Assembly (NCBI GenBank): GCA_902781515.1
Contig: CACZJU010000006.1
Coordinates: 1-64,000 of the forward strand
Source of the DNA: an uncultured Bacteroidales bacterium
GTDB taxonomy: Bacteria > Bacteroidota > Bacteroidia > Bacteroidales > Bacteroidaceae
Direction: 5' to 3'
Length of the DNA: 64,000 nucleotides
Shown here: piece after piece, positions 44,201-51,012 of the stretch
Numbering within the stretch: the stretch's first letter is position 1
Layout: each line of letters starts with the position of its first letter
The notes under the pieces: model-generated
Database searches by the model: none
What the model was told of the DNA's origin: nothing
The model's input: the letters and a program-made list of their open reading frames with translations, nothing else
Program-made: the position numbers and the translations under genes

Positions 44201-44602
44201 GTCAGCACCCAGTGTAACTATGGCCGCATCCGCGTCTGCTGGCAGCGCACCTCAGACGGCTTCCACTTCCAGTTCAGCGTTCCCGCTGGTACTGTGGCTA
44301 CCATCGTCCTGCCCACCATCCAGGACCGACTGGTCACCGAAGGGGGTAGCCCCATCACATTGGGCAGTCTTGGCATCCAGTCCGTCACTTACGGCACGGC
44401 CGAAACTGAGATTACCGTAGGCAGTGGTAACTACGATTTCGTCATCGGAAAGGGCAATCCTACCCACATTGATGACGCTAGTCTGTCCGCACCTGCCATA
44501 GGCCGGCAACACACAGTTTACGACCTTTCGGGACGACAACTGAAAACCGTTTCACATCCCGGCATCGCTGTCGTGGCTGGACAGAAGACCGTCGTCCGCT
44601 GA
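41225..44602 (+). CDS. Secreted alpha-L-rhamnosidase, GH78, with discoidin-like insert
   Basis: 1125 aa with signal peptide (about residues 1-24, hydrophobic 'LWLSALLLLASLTCKA'). N-terminal Ig-like region 'LTLTHLRVNDLTAPMGIDTQ...PTFSWQV' is the usual opening of GH78 enzymes. Between about 145 and 290 an F5/8 type C (discoidin) module is inserted ('CRYVRLTAKAAG', 'ADLGSARTITRIVLYPRQ'). The (alpha/alpha)6 catalytic barrel carries 'SITDCPHREKLGWLDVPNE' near residue 660, with family acidic residues, and 'WGQETAGVSP' near 780. It ends in 'VYDLSGRQLKT' and 'GQKTVVR', the Prevotella terminal motif. Hydrolyses terminal rhamnose from pectin (RG-I) or glycosides; GC-richer than its neighbours. Confidence 0.92.
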   Translation: MKDLKGTKLWLSALLLLASLTCKATLTLTHLRVNDLTAPMGIDTQTPTFSWQVEGAGRGFIQQSYSISVTDAEGNVAWRSGDVESPCQSGIAYEGTPLKSCTAYKWTVTTRGQHGEEATATADFETAFMKASEWTAQWIGKNQKAQAAKYEVVLDEPVTCRYVRLTAKAAGLRASTDAGFSFVQLDEVEIFADDENIARTATFSASSNWSLPQYGWDLSYVNDGLIKDGSRNGWTTQQNVSTGVTLTADLGSARTITRIVLYPRQNDHAVGDENHVANFPSSFTLGSSADGRSFSTFYTATDIEPPTYYSANTRIPYYHKSFQLADGKTVRRARIYASALGVFTMQVNGQAVTDAVLEPGESEYEKTILYSTYDVTRLLHPGAQNAITARVAGGIYNVEPLTGRFSKGEVTNHGEPALLAELLVEYTDGTQERIVTDGTWLTAPSPTLGSNWWGGEDYDNSYSDELLSNTDAEGWQTVSIVTPHFTSPHSGVSGFGTLRSRMYEPLRVVEEWPAVNVKTIRSGGYTLRMVDFGRNFAGQYRFRLKGRAGQTISLRCGESLNPDGSIYMENFYTGPAETYDQYTFRGSEEGETWGPEFMYHGFRYLQIIGLDEEPRPEDFTALRIRSDVENIGSVSTSNPLINDIHVICRDAIASQLYNSITDCPHREKLGWLDVPNEMYTSLNMNFQMQSFYKKVVLDCFDAQQSDGHVPSVAPYYMNVYGNDVNWGGAAILVPYRNWRYYGDPSLMQQYYPQMRKLINHYTANTTNYIINNSFSVLSDWGQETAGVSPMVPTEFTETTTYYYLLLAMAEMATELGKTTDATSYTNRATNVKRAFNQRFYNSTTATYTSVNGGGGRQSEQAMPLYYGLVPEGDEQRVADVLAKRVLTDGYKIKTGEIALKPVFMSLAQYGHNDVVWQMANQTDCPSYGYWVRQGYTTTPEYWDVGAFSQNHCMMDHIEEWFYTQLAGIQNTGTAFQTFRLHPYLPDDLNSLDVSTQCNYGRIRVCWQRTSDGFHFQFSVPAGTVATIVLPTIQDRLVTEGGSPITLGSLGIQSVTYGTAETEITVGSGNYDFVIGKGNPTHIDDASLSAPAIGRQHTVYDLSGRQLKTVSHPGIAVVAGQKTVVR

Positions 44603-44609
44603 GTCAGTG

Positions 44610-44629
44610 GGCAAGTAATCGCCCTTGCC
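44610..44629 (+). terminator. Weak hairpin after the rhamnosidase gene
   Basis: GGCAAG, eight-base loop, CTTGCC: six pairs only, no T run. Possible weak terminator. Confidence 0.3.
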
Positions 44630-44685
44630 GCTTCGCTTGTCGAAGAAATCGGGGAAATCATAACTGAAATGTCGGGATATTGTTG

Positions 44686-44693
44686 TACCTTTG
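44686..44693 (+). promoter_or_regulatory. -7 element of the DEAD-box helicase gene
   Basis: TACCTTTG, 21 bp before the ATG at 44715. The -33 half is not evident. Confidence 0.5.
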
Positions 44694-44714
44694 CGCCCAA
44701 ATTATATATAAAGT

Positions 44715-46619
44715 ATGGTAGAATTCAAGGAACTGGGCCTCGGGCAGGAGTTGTTGCAGGCCGTCACAGAACAAGGTTACGAACATCCGATGCCTGTACA
44801 GGAGCAGGTTATTCCCTGGTTATTAGAAAGCGTAGAACGCGATTTAGTGGCTTTGGCACAGACTGGAACGGGCAAGACGGCGGCATACGGACTGCCGCTG
44901 CTGCAGATGATGGACAGAGAGGTGCGTGGAGAGTTTCCATCTGTGCTTATCTTGAGCCCGACACGCGAGTTGTGCCTGCAGATTGCAGACGACCTGCAGG
45001 GCTTTGCAAAATATATGCCGGAGGTTCGCATATTGGCTGTATATGGCGGTGCAAATATCGAGCCTCAGATTCGTGCCTTGAAGCATGGGGTGGATATAAT
45101 AGTGGCTACTCCAGGCCGATTGGTAGATTTGATGGTGCGTAAGAAGGTGGCTGTGCTTGACAATGTGCGTTACCTTGTCCTTGACGAAGCCGACGAAATG
45201 CTTTCTATGGGCTTCCAGGAGGACCTCGACACCATTCTCGAAGGTGTTCCAGAGGAACATCGCACGCTGCTGTTCTCGGCTACAATGAGCAAGGAGATTG
45301 AGCGTATTGCGAAGAAATATCTGCACAATGCCCACGAGATACAGATAGGTAGCAGGAACGAGGGCTCAGAGAATGTGAACCATATCTACTATATGGTGCA
45401 GGCAAAGGATAAGTATCTGGCACTGAAGCGTGTAGTAGATTACTACCCAAGAATATATGCCATCATCTTCTGTCGTACACGTATGGAGACGCAGGAGGTT
45501 GCCGACTGGCTTATCCGCGACGGATACAATGCCGATGCCCTGCACGGTGAACTGAGTCAGCAGCAGCGCGACCTTACGATGCAACGTTTCCGTCAGCATC
45601 GCATACAACTGCTTGTGGCTACCGATGTGGCTGCACGTGGACTGGACGTAGATGACCTTACGCATGTCATCAACTACGGTCTGCCCGACGATGTGGAGTA
45701 TTACACTCATCGCAGCGGTCGTACAGGACGTGCAGGAAAGAAAGGTACATCGATAAGCATCGTTCACATCCGCGAGAAGCACAAAATCAAGCAGATAGAG
45801 GATGTGATAAAGAAGGAATTCGTGCGTCAGTCGCTGCCCGAGCCCAAAGAGATATGCGGCAAGCAGCTCTACCACGTCATCGACGAGATTGAGCGTGTGG
45901 AGGTTGACGAGGAGCAGATTGCTCCGTTCATGGAGGATGTGCACAGACGGTGGGCTTGGCTGGAAAAGGACGACATCGTGAAACGCATACTCAGTCGTGA
46001 GTTCGGACGTTTCCTGCGCTACTATGCCAATGCACCTGAGATTGAGGAGGTCAGCGAGAACAAGGCTAAAGGCGAAGGGAAAAAGGCGAAGGGAAAGCAA
46101 AAGAAGGGTGACCATACAGCCGAAGAAGGCTATACGCGCCTGTTCCTCAGTCTCAGCAAGATAGACGGGTACTTTGCCAAGGAAATCATAAAACTTATCA
46201 ACGATAAGGTGAAAGGTCGCAAGGTGGAGATTGGACGCATTGACCTGATGAAGAACATCTCCTTTGTGGAGGTGGCAGAGGAAGATGCCGACCGCGTAGT
46301 GAAGTCGTTGAAGGGACTTCGCGTGAAGGGCAGACCTGTGGTTGTGGATTATGCTGATAGGGGCCCCTCTTCCCGCTCCCCCCAAAGGGAGGAGAGCTCT
46401 ACCCCTAAGAGAAAAGAGAGAAAGAAGGAGGATAAGCGGAAGGAAAAGTATCCAACAGACTTTTTCGATGAGCCCAAAAGCAAGAAGAGCGGAAAGAAAG
46501 ATAAGAAGGACAAGAAGGGGACTAAACCCAGTCGTGAAGAACGCGGCTACGAAGCACCTCGTGGCAGAAAATACAAGAAAGAGGACTGGATGAAGTTCCT
46601 CCACCCCGAAAAAAAATAA
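44715..46619 (+). CDS. DEAD-box ATP-dependent RNA helicase (DeaD/CsdA-like)
   Basis: 634 aa. RecA domain 1: Q motif 'YEHPMPVQEQVIP' , motif I 'AQTGTGKTAAYG' (near 48-59), Ia 'PTRELCLQ', II 'DEADEML', III 'SATM'. Domain 2: 'IIFCRTRMETQEVADWL', 'VATDVAARGLDVDDLTHVINYGLPDDVEYYTHRSGRTGRAG' with motifs V and VI. After a linker, residues ~470-550 are a DbpA-type RNA-binding domain ('LFLSLSKIDGYFAKEIIKLI', 'VEIGRIDLMKNISFVEV'). The basic tail (KKEDKRKEKYPTDFF...) probably binds RNA non-specifically. Roles: ribosome assembly or cold growth. Odd points: a 14-bp duplication gives 'AKGEGKKAKGKQ' in the linker and a G/C palindrome gives 'SRSPQREES' at the tail junction. Confidence 0.95.
   Translation: MVEFKELGLGQELLQAVTEQGYEHPMPVQEQVIPWLLESVERDLVALAQTGTGKTAAYGLPLLQMMDREVRGEFPSVLILSPTRELCLQIADDLQGFAKYMPEVRILAVYGGANIEPQIRALKHGVDIIVATPGRLVDLMVRKKVAVLDNVRYLVLDEADEMLSMGFQEDLDTILEGVPEEHRTLLFSATMSKEIERIAKKYLHNAHEIQIGSRNEGSENVNHIYYMVQAKDKYLALKRVVDYYPRIYAIIFCRTRMETQEVADWLIRDGYNADALHGELSQQQRDLTMQRFRQHRIQLLVATDVAARGLDVDDLTHVINYGLPDDVEYYTHRSGRTGRAGKKGTSISIVHIREKHKIKQIEDVIKKEFVRQSLPEPKEICGKQLYHVIDEIERVEVDEEQIAPFMEDVHRRWAWLEKDDIVKRILSREFGRFLRYYANAPEIEEVSENKAKGEGKKAKGKQKKGDHTAEEGYTRLFLSLSKIDGYFAKEIIKLINDKVKGRKVEIGRIDLMKNISFVEVAEEDADRVVKSLKGLRVKGRPVVVDYADRGPSSRSPQREESSTPKRKERKKEDKRKEKYPTDFFDEPKSKKSGKKDKKDKKGTKPSREERGYEAPRGRKYKKEDWMKFLHPEKK
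46068..46095 (+). repeat. In-frame 14-bp tandem duplication in helicase linker
   Basis: AAAGGCGAAGGGAA occurs twice head to tail (46068-46081, 46082-46095), encoding the Lys/Gly-rich linker between helicase core and RNA-binding domain. Confidence 0.75.
46376..46394 (+). repeat. G/C-rich palindrome inside the helicase gene
   Basis: CTCCCCCC, loop AAA, GGGAGGAG: seven of eight pairs match. It encodes S-P-Q-R-E-E at the border of the basic tail. Confidence 0.6.
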
Positions 46620-46712
46620 CTTCCTTAACTTCTTAGCGAAGCGATAACTTCTTTGACTTCTTTAACTCCTAAGTGAGTGAAGCGAACGATAACTTCTAAA
46701 AAAAATACAACA

Positions 46713-47492
46713 ATGAAAAAGACATTAGTAATTGCAGCAGTTGCGTTAGCAGGACTATTAGTAAGCAACTGTCAGAAAGAGGCTGCGGAAACATCCCGTA
46801 ACATCTACATTGCCTTGGGCAACAGTCAGGACAGCGCAAAGGTGGATATCGATGTTCCCACCTATGCCGACCAGAATGTAAACATCGCCATCATGGAACA
46901 GATGAGCGAGCAGTTCGGAGGCACATACGAAGGCGACTATGCCGACTGTGACTCTTTCGCTCGTTTCTGTGCCCAGCGTTACATGGATGAAATGAAGAAT
47001 TTACGCGATGAATTCGAGGATTTCGATATGGGACTGCCCTTCGAGCGTAGCCTGACAGTAAAGAAAGGCTACGAGACCGACAAATTGGTAACCTATAATG
47101 TTCAGACCTACGAATTCAGCGGTGGAGCACACGGCGGCACTGCCTCCTACGGTCTTACTTTCCGCAAGAGCGACGGTCGTCTGATGGGTGAGAACACATT
47201 GCTCGCCGTTCGTCCCGATGCTGTTGAATGGAACGAAATGCTGAAGCACGGACTGATGGAATACTTCGAGGTGAAGAACGAAACAGACCTCGAAGCCTGT
47301 CTGCAGGGAGTGGAGATGTACGACATTCCAATGCCCGCATGTGGAGTCAGCTACGGTCCCAACGGCATGGACTTCGTGTATCAGCAGTACGAGGTTGCCT
47401 GCTATGCTGCAGGACTGCCCAGCTTCACTATTCCTTACGACAAGCTGAAGCCTTGTCTTAACGTCACAGGCCGCAGACTGGTGGAGGAGTAA
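46713..47492 (+). CDS. DUF3298 (RsiV-like) lipoprotein
   Basis: 259 aa from ATG 46713; an upstream GTG is not used because the lipoprotein signal (MKKTLVIAAVALAGLLVSNC) begins here, with lipobox L-V-S-N-C. The mature part carries a DUF4163-type region and the DUF3298 domain: 'YNVQTYEFSGGAHGGTASYGLTFRKSDGRLM' near residues 126-156, where G-G-A-H-G is diagnostic, and a final block 'ACGVSYGPNGMDFVYQQYEVACYAAGLPSFTIPYDKLKP'. In RsiV this fold binds lysozyme; no such activity is claimed here. Lipid-anchored, periplasmic face. Likely co-transcribed with the DUF2147 gene 27 bp on. Confidence 0.8.
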   Translation: MKKTLVIAAVALAGLLVSNCQKEAAETSRNIYIALGNSQDSAKVDIDVPTYADQNVNIAIMEQMSEQFGGTYEGDYADCDSFARFCAQRYMDEMKNLRDEFEDFDMGLPFERSLTVKKGYETDKLVTYNVQTYEFSGGAHGGTASYGLTFRKSDGRLMGENTLLAVRPDAVEWNEMLKHGLMEYFEVKNETDLEACLQGVEMYDIPMPACGVSYGPNGMDFVYQQYEVACYAAGLPSFTIPYDKLKPCLNVTGRRLVEE

Positions 47493-47494
47493 AA

Positions 47495-47522
47495 AATGAA
47501 AGAATGAAAGAATGAAGAAATG
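47495..47522 (+). repeat. Tandem octamers with overlapping minimal ORFs ending on a start codon
   Basis: Three octamers (AATGAAAG, AATGAAAG, AATGAAGA) precede AATGAAAA, whose ATG (47520) is the gene start. Upstream ATGs at 47496, 47504 and 47512 each read ATG, two codons, TGA, and every TGA overlaps the next ATG. Confidence 0.75.
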
Positions 47523-47960
47523 AAAAAGTTCTTATTAATGCTGGTGTGTAGCTTGATGAGCTTCGCCAGCACGTATGCACAACAGAAAGCCGACGACATC
47601 GTTGGTGTTTACAAAGTTGTCAACGGTGATGACAACTCAAAAGTGGAAATCCGCAAGAACGGCAACGGCTATCGCGGACAGGTGATATGGTTGGAGAACA
47701 TGAAGAACAAGGACGGCAGTCCACGCACAGATGCCAAGAACCCGGATGTGTCGAAGCGCAGCACTCCGTCCGATAAAATCGTGCTTTTCGAGAAGCTCAC
47801 CTTCAACGCAGAGAAGGGTGAATGGGGCAACGGAAAGATCTACGATCCTACTCGCGGAAAGTTCTTCAATGTGAAGATGTCGTTCAAGGATGCCAAGACT
47901 CTGAAAATCACTGGTTCTCTCGGTCCCTTCTCCAAGACCGTCTATTGGACCAAACTCTAA
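47520..47960 (+). CDS. DUF2147 exported protein
   Basis: 146 aa with signal peptide (MKKFLLMLVCSLMSFASTYA). The rest is one DUF2147 domain: 'ADDIVGVYKVVNGDDNSKVEIRKNGNGYRGQVIWLE' , 'DPTRGKFFNVKMSF', 'LKITGSLGPFSKTVYWTKL'. The family is a small lipocalin-like beta-barrel or sandwich widespread in Gram-negative bacteria, of unknown function. The start ATG is part of an octamer repeat whose earlier ATGs make three overlapping three-codon ORFs. Likely in one transcript with the lipoprotein gene before it; ends 61 bp before feoAB, which has its own promoter. Confidence 0.88.
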   Translation: MKKFLLMLVCSLMSFASTYAQQKADDIVGVYKVVNGDDNSKVEIRKNGNGYRGQVIWLENMKNKDGSPRTDAKNPDVSKRSTPSDKIVLFEKLTFNAEKGEWGNGKIYDPTRGKFFNVKMSFKDAKTLKITGSLGPFSKTVYWTKL

Positions 47961-47986
47961 ACCCACAGAATACCTACTTTTGATTA

Positions 47987-48017
47987 TTGTGTGCATGCGC
48001 AGAATGTTGTAATTTTG
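47987..48017 (+). promoter_or_regulatory. Promoter of feoAB, leaderless
   Basis: TTG (47987-47989), 20-bp spacer, TAATTTTG (48010-48017), CAAC, ATG (48022). The expected transcription start coincides with the start codon. No obvious Fur box is seen. Confidence 0.7.
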
Positions 48018-48021
48018 CAAC

Positions 48022-50376
48022 ATGAAACTAAGTGAACTGAAAATAGGACAGTCGGCCTGCATAGTAAATGTAGGCGGTGAAGGAGCATTGCGACAGCATC
48101 TGCTTGACATGGGCATGATACCCGGAGCAGAGCTGACGCTGGTACAGTTTGCCCCTATGGGCGACCCGATGGAAGTGCGCATTCATGGCTACGAGCTCAC
48201 CCTGCGCATCGCCGAGGCCCAGGAGATAGAAGTCACCCTATTGGTAGAAAAGGGTTCAGAAGCATCCCCCTCCTCTTGGGAGGGGATAGGGGTAGGCCTT
48301 AAAGAAGAGCACCCCGGTTTGGGTGAAGGCGGTCACTACCACGATGAATCGCCGGAGGCACATACCAAGCCACTGCCCTCAAGTCAGCGACTGACATTTG
48401 CCCTGGCTGGCAACCAGAACTGCGGAAAGACAACCCTCTTCAACCAGCTCACAGGTGCCAACCAGCATGTGGGCAACTTCCCAGGCGTTACCGTAGAACA
48501 TAAATATGGCACCATAAAGGGGCATCCCGAGGCACAGGTTATCGACCTGCCCGGCATCTACAGCCTCTCTCCCTACACGAGCGAAGAGGTGGTAAGCCGC
48601 CGCTACATCCTCGACGAGCATCCCACAGCGATAATAAACATTGTTGATGCCACCAACATCGAGCGCAACCTCTACCTCACGCTGCAACTGATGGAGTTGG
48701 GCGTGCCGATGGTGATTGCACTGAACATCATGGACGAGCTCGAAGCCAATGGTGGTACGGTGCGCATCAACCGCATGGAGTCTCTGCTTGGAGTTCCCGT
48801 AGTGCCCATATCGGCAATGAAGAACGAAGGTGTTGACGAGCTTATAGAACACGCCCTCCACATCGCTCGCTATCAGGAACGTCCACAGCGACAGGACTTC
48901 TGTCATCCCGATGACCACGGAGGCGCTGTTCACCGCTGTCTGCATGCCATCATGCACCTCACCGAAGACCACTGCCAGCGCATAAACATGCCGCTGCGCT
49001 TTGCTGCCTGCAAACTGGCAGAGGGCGATAAGATGGTGGCTGACGCACTGGAACTGACGCAGAACGAACGCGAGACGGTGGAACATATCATCGTGCAGAT
49101 GGAGCAGGAACGCGGTCTCGACCGTCAGGCAGCCATTGCCGACATGCGTTTCCAGTTCATCGAGGCCGTTACCCGTCAGGCCGTTGTCAAGCCTCTCGAA
49201 AGCCGCGAACACATCCGCAGCCGCCGTATCGACCGTGTTCTCACAGGTCGCTGGACTGCCCTGCCCTCCTTCATCGTCATCATGGGACTGGTGTTCTACC
49301 TCACGTTCTCCAGCGTAGGCGTGTGGCTGCAAGACATGTTCCAGGCAGGTGTCGATTGGTTCACTGAAGTCAGCGATCAGGCTCTCACCAACTGGAATAT
49401 AGCCCCTGCCGTCCATTCGCTCATCATCGATGGTGTATATAACGGCGTAGGCACCGTTCTCGTCTTCCTGCCGCTCATCGTGTGCCTGTTCTTCTTCCTC
49501 AGTATGCTTGAGGACACAGGCTACATGGCTCGCATAGCCTTCGTGACCGACAAACTCCTGCGCCGCCTGGGTCTCTCAGGCCGCAGCATAGTACCCCTGC
49601 TCATAGGTTTCGGCTGCTCTGTGCCCAGCGTAATGGCAAGCCGTACCCTTCCCAGTGAGCGCGACCGTCGTATGACCATCCTGCTCACCCCCTTCATGTC
49701 GTGCACAGCCAAGATTCCCATCTATGCATTCTTCGCCGCAGCCTTCTTCCCACACCATGCCGGTCTGGTCATGGCTTCGCTCTATGCCATTGGCATCCTT
49801 GTGGGCATCGTTATGGCTCTGGTGCTGAAACGCACGATGTTCCGAGGCGAACCTGTGCCCTTCGTGATGGAACTCCCCAACTACCGCCTGCCACTGGCGA
49901 AGAACGTGCTGCGACTGCTTTGGGACAAGGCGCGCGACTTCCTGCAGCGCGCCTTCACAGTCATCTTCCTTGCAAGCATCGTAGTGTGGTTCCTGCAGAC
50001 CTTCGACTTCCACATGCAGATGGTCAGCGATGCCCACGACTCCATGCTGGCTGCAGTGGCAGGCGTCATTGCCCCCTTGTTCCAACCCCTCGGACTTGGC
50101 GACTGGCGTATCGTTACAGCCCTTGTCAGCGGTTTTATGGCTAAGGAGACTGTCGTCAGCACACTCGGAGCTCTGTTTGGTGAGGCAACCCTCACTGCCA
50201 TCTTCAGTCCTGTTGTCATCTACGCTCTGCTGGTCTTCTGCCTGCTCTACACACCCTGCGTAGCAGCCATCGCCACCATCCGTCGCGAGCTCGGCGGTCG
50301 CTGGGCAACCTTCGTCGTCGCCATGCAGTGCCTCATCGCCTGGCTCTGCGCCTACCTCGTCATCCTCATTGCATGA
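48022..50376 (+). CDS. feoB: Ferrous iron transporter, FeoA-FeoB fusion
   Basis: 784 aa. Residues 1-75 are a FeoA SH3-like domain ('MKLSELKIGQSACIVNVGGE...LRQHLLDMGMIPGAEL'). A linker of ~50 residues follows, then the FeoB G domain: G1 'GNQNCGKTTLFNQLTG' (about 131-146), G2/G3 'GNFPGVTVEHKYG' and 'VIDLPGIYSL', G4 'LNIMDE'. The C-terminal ~400 residues are the membrane part with Gate motifs 'FGCSVPSVMASRTL' and 'FMSCTAKIPIYAFFAA', the Cys residues proposed to line the Fe(II) path. The linker includes 'SPSSWEGIG' from a G/C palindrome. Inner membrane Fe(II) uptake under anoxia. Followed by an overlapping Cys-rich gene. Confidence 0.97.
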   Translation: MKLSELKIGQSACIVNVGGEGALRQHLLDMGMIPGAELTLVQFAPMGDPMEVRIHGYELTLRIAEAQEIEVTLLVEKGSEASPSSWEGIGVGLKEEHPGLGEGGHYHDESPEAHTKPLPSSQRLTFALAGNQNCGKTTLFNQLTGANQHVGNFPGVTVEHKYGTIKGHPEAQVIDLPGIYSLSPYTSEEVVSRRYILDEHPTAIINIVDATNIERNLYLTLQLMELGVPMVIALNIMDELEANGGTVRINRMESLLGVPVVPISAMKNEGVDELIEHALHIARYQERPQRQDFCHPDDHGGAVHRCLHAIMHLTEDHCQRINMPLRFAACKLAEGDKMVADALELTQNERETVEHIIVQMEQERGLDRQAAIADMRFQFIEAVTRQAVVKPLESREHIRSRRIDRVLTGRWTALPSFIVIMGLVFYLTFSSVGVWLQDMFQAGVDWFTEVSDQALTNWNIAPAVHSLIIDGVYNGVGTVLVFLPLIVCLFFFLSMLEDTGYMARIAFVTDKLLRRLGLSGRSIVPLLIGFGCSVPSVMASRTLPSERDRRMTILLTPFMSCTAKIPIYAFFAAAFFPHHAGLVMASLYAIGILVGIVMALVLKRTMFRGEPVPFVMELPNYRLPLAKNVLRLLWDKARDFLQRAFTVIFLASIVVWFLQTFDFHMQMVSDAHDSMLAAVAGVIAPLFQPLGLGDWRIVTALVSGFMAKETVVSTLGALFGEATLTAIFSPVVIYALLVFCLLYTPCVAAIATIRRELGGRWATFVVAMQCLIAWLCAYLVILIA
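48267..48285 (+). repeat. G/C-rich palindrome inside feoB linker
   Basis: CCCCTCC, five-base loop, GGAGGGG: perfect seven-pair stem. It encodes part of SPSSWEGIG between the FeoA and G domains. Confidence 0.7.
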
Positions 50377-50516
50377 ACCTCCAAAGCATAATCCTCCTAA
50401 CCATTGTCCTCGGTGCTTTCGCCATAGTTGGCTACCGCTACATCCGTCGCCAGAAGAAGAGCGGCGGCTGCGGCTCCTGCAACTGCGGCTGCTCCGACTG
50501 CTCCACCTGCCACTAA
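50373..50516 (+). CDS. FeoB-associated Cys-rich membrane protein
   Basis: 47 aa. ATG at 50373 overlaps the feoB stop as ATGA, so translation is coupled; the longer open frame from 50328 is the shadow of feoB. One membrane helix (LQSIILLTIVLGAFAIVGYRYI) is followed by a basic stretch and a Cys-rich tail, C-G-S-C-N-C-G-C-S-D-C-S-T-C-H. Small proteins of this type sit behind feoB in many bacteria and are thought to help Fe(II) transport or act as redox or metal ligands, taking the place of FeoC. Six cysteines in 15 residues could bind iron or an iron-sulfur cluster; inference. Confidence 0.85.
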   Translation: MNLQSIILLTIVLGAFAIVGYRYIRRQKKSGGCGSCNCGCSDCSTCH

Positions 50517-50526
50517 GCACAAGGCC

Positions 50527-50583
50527 TAGACCTTATTGCCATAAGACCTAGGTCTTATTGGCATAAGCCGTAGAGGTTATCGG
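50527..50583 (+). repeat. 22-bp tandem repeats with 18-bp palindrome
   Basis: Units start at 50527, 50549 and 50571 (third partial), each TAG(A/G)(C/G)(C/G)TTAT... An 18-bp perfect palindrome ATAAGACCTAGGTCTTAT spans 50541-50558. CTTAT and ATAAG arms also pair within each unit. The repeats start 11 bp behind the Feo operon and may serve as its terminator. Confidence 0.65.
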
Positions 50584-50900
50584 CGCGTCGCCGCGTCGCC
50601 GCGTCGCCGTGTCATTCGCACACGCGTTATCACATTATCACATTATCACATTATCACATTATCATTTATAAAAAATCAATTATCATAGACTACAGAGATT
50701 ATACTATATTATATATTATTATTAATAATATATAATATAAAATATATAATTATAATATGTAAGTATAAAATACTACATCCACCATATGAAAATGAGTAAT
50801 GATAACGTGATAATGTGATAATGCGATAATGCCATATCACTTTTTTGGTACAATGATGCAATGAATAATACAAATGCCGCTGCGACGCGGTGACGCGCCG
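50581..50900. repeat. 320-bp nested inverted repeat with octamer arrays and AT-rich core
   Basis: Outer arms: CGGCGCGTCGCCGCGTCGC (50581-50599) is inverted at 50882-50900 with one mismatch; GCGTCGCC repeats three times from 50585 to 50608. Inner arms: TTATCACA four times plus TTATCATT (50627-50666), inverted as AATGATAA-CGTGATAA-TGTGATAA-TGCGATAA (50798-50829). Core: TATTATTAATAATA (50717-50730), perfect palindrome, in an almost pure A+T stretch of ~60 bp. Lies between convergent genes; no coding potential seen. Confidence 0.8.
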
Positions 50901-50962
50901 TTGTTTTTGTTATTGTATTCAAGACCGAAGAAAGGGTCTTTGTGAGTTAATATCGAAAACGA

Positions 50963-50991
50963 AAAAGCCCACGGCAGTGCCGCAGGCTTTT
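50963..50991 (-). terminator. Terminator of the small-protein gene
   Basis: AAAAGCC, two-base mismatch, CGGC, loop AGT, GCCG, mismatch, GGCTTTT; on the minus strand followed by TTCGTTTTC. It is 22 bp behind the 54-aa gene. Confidence 0.8.
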
Positions 50992-51012
50992 AGGTATTAG
51001 TACTTGTGGACG

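Noticed and set aside
45366-46604. 412-codon open frame opposite the DEAD-box helicase gene
   Set aside because: Pure shadow of the helicase coding strand; no family motifs, start site or promoter.
46615-46698. Upstream GTG start and AACTTC-rich stretch as coding for the DUF3298 protein
   Set aside because: The stretch is a dispersed repeat (GCGAAGCGATAACTTCT type), and the lipoprotein signal begins at 46713.
48379-49416. 345-codon open frame opposite feoB
   Set aside because: Shadow frame; composition (His/Cys-rich) is the mirror of membrane-protein codons.
50627-50666. TTATCACA array read as DnaA boxes of a chromosomal origin
   Set aside because: The consensus box is TTATCCACA; all copies lack one C. 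No dnaA, dnaN, gidA or similar origin gene is nearby, so I leave the function open.
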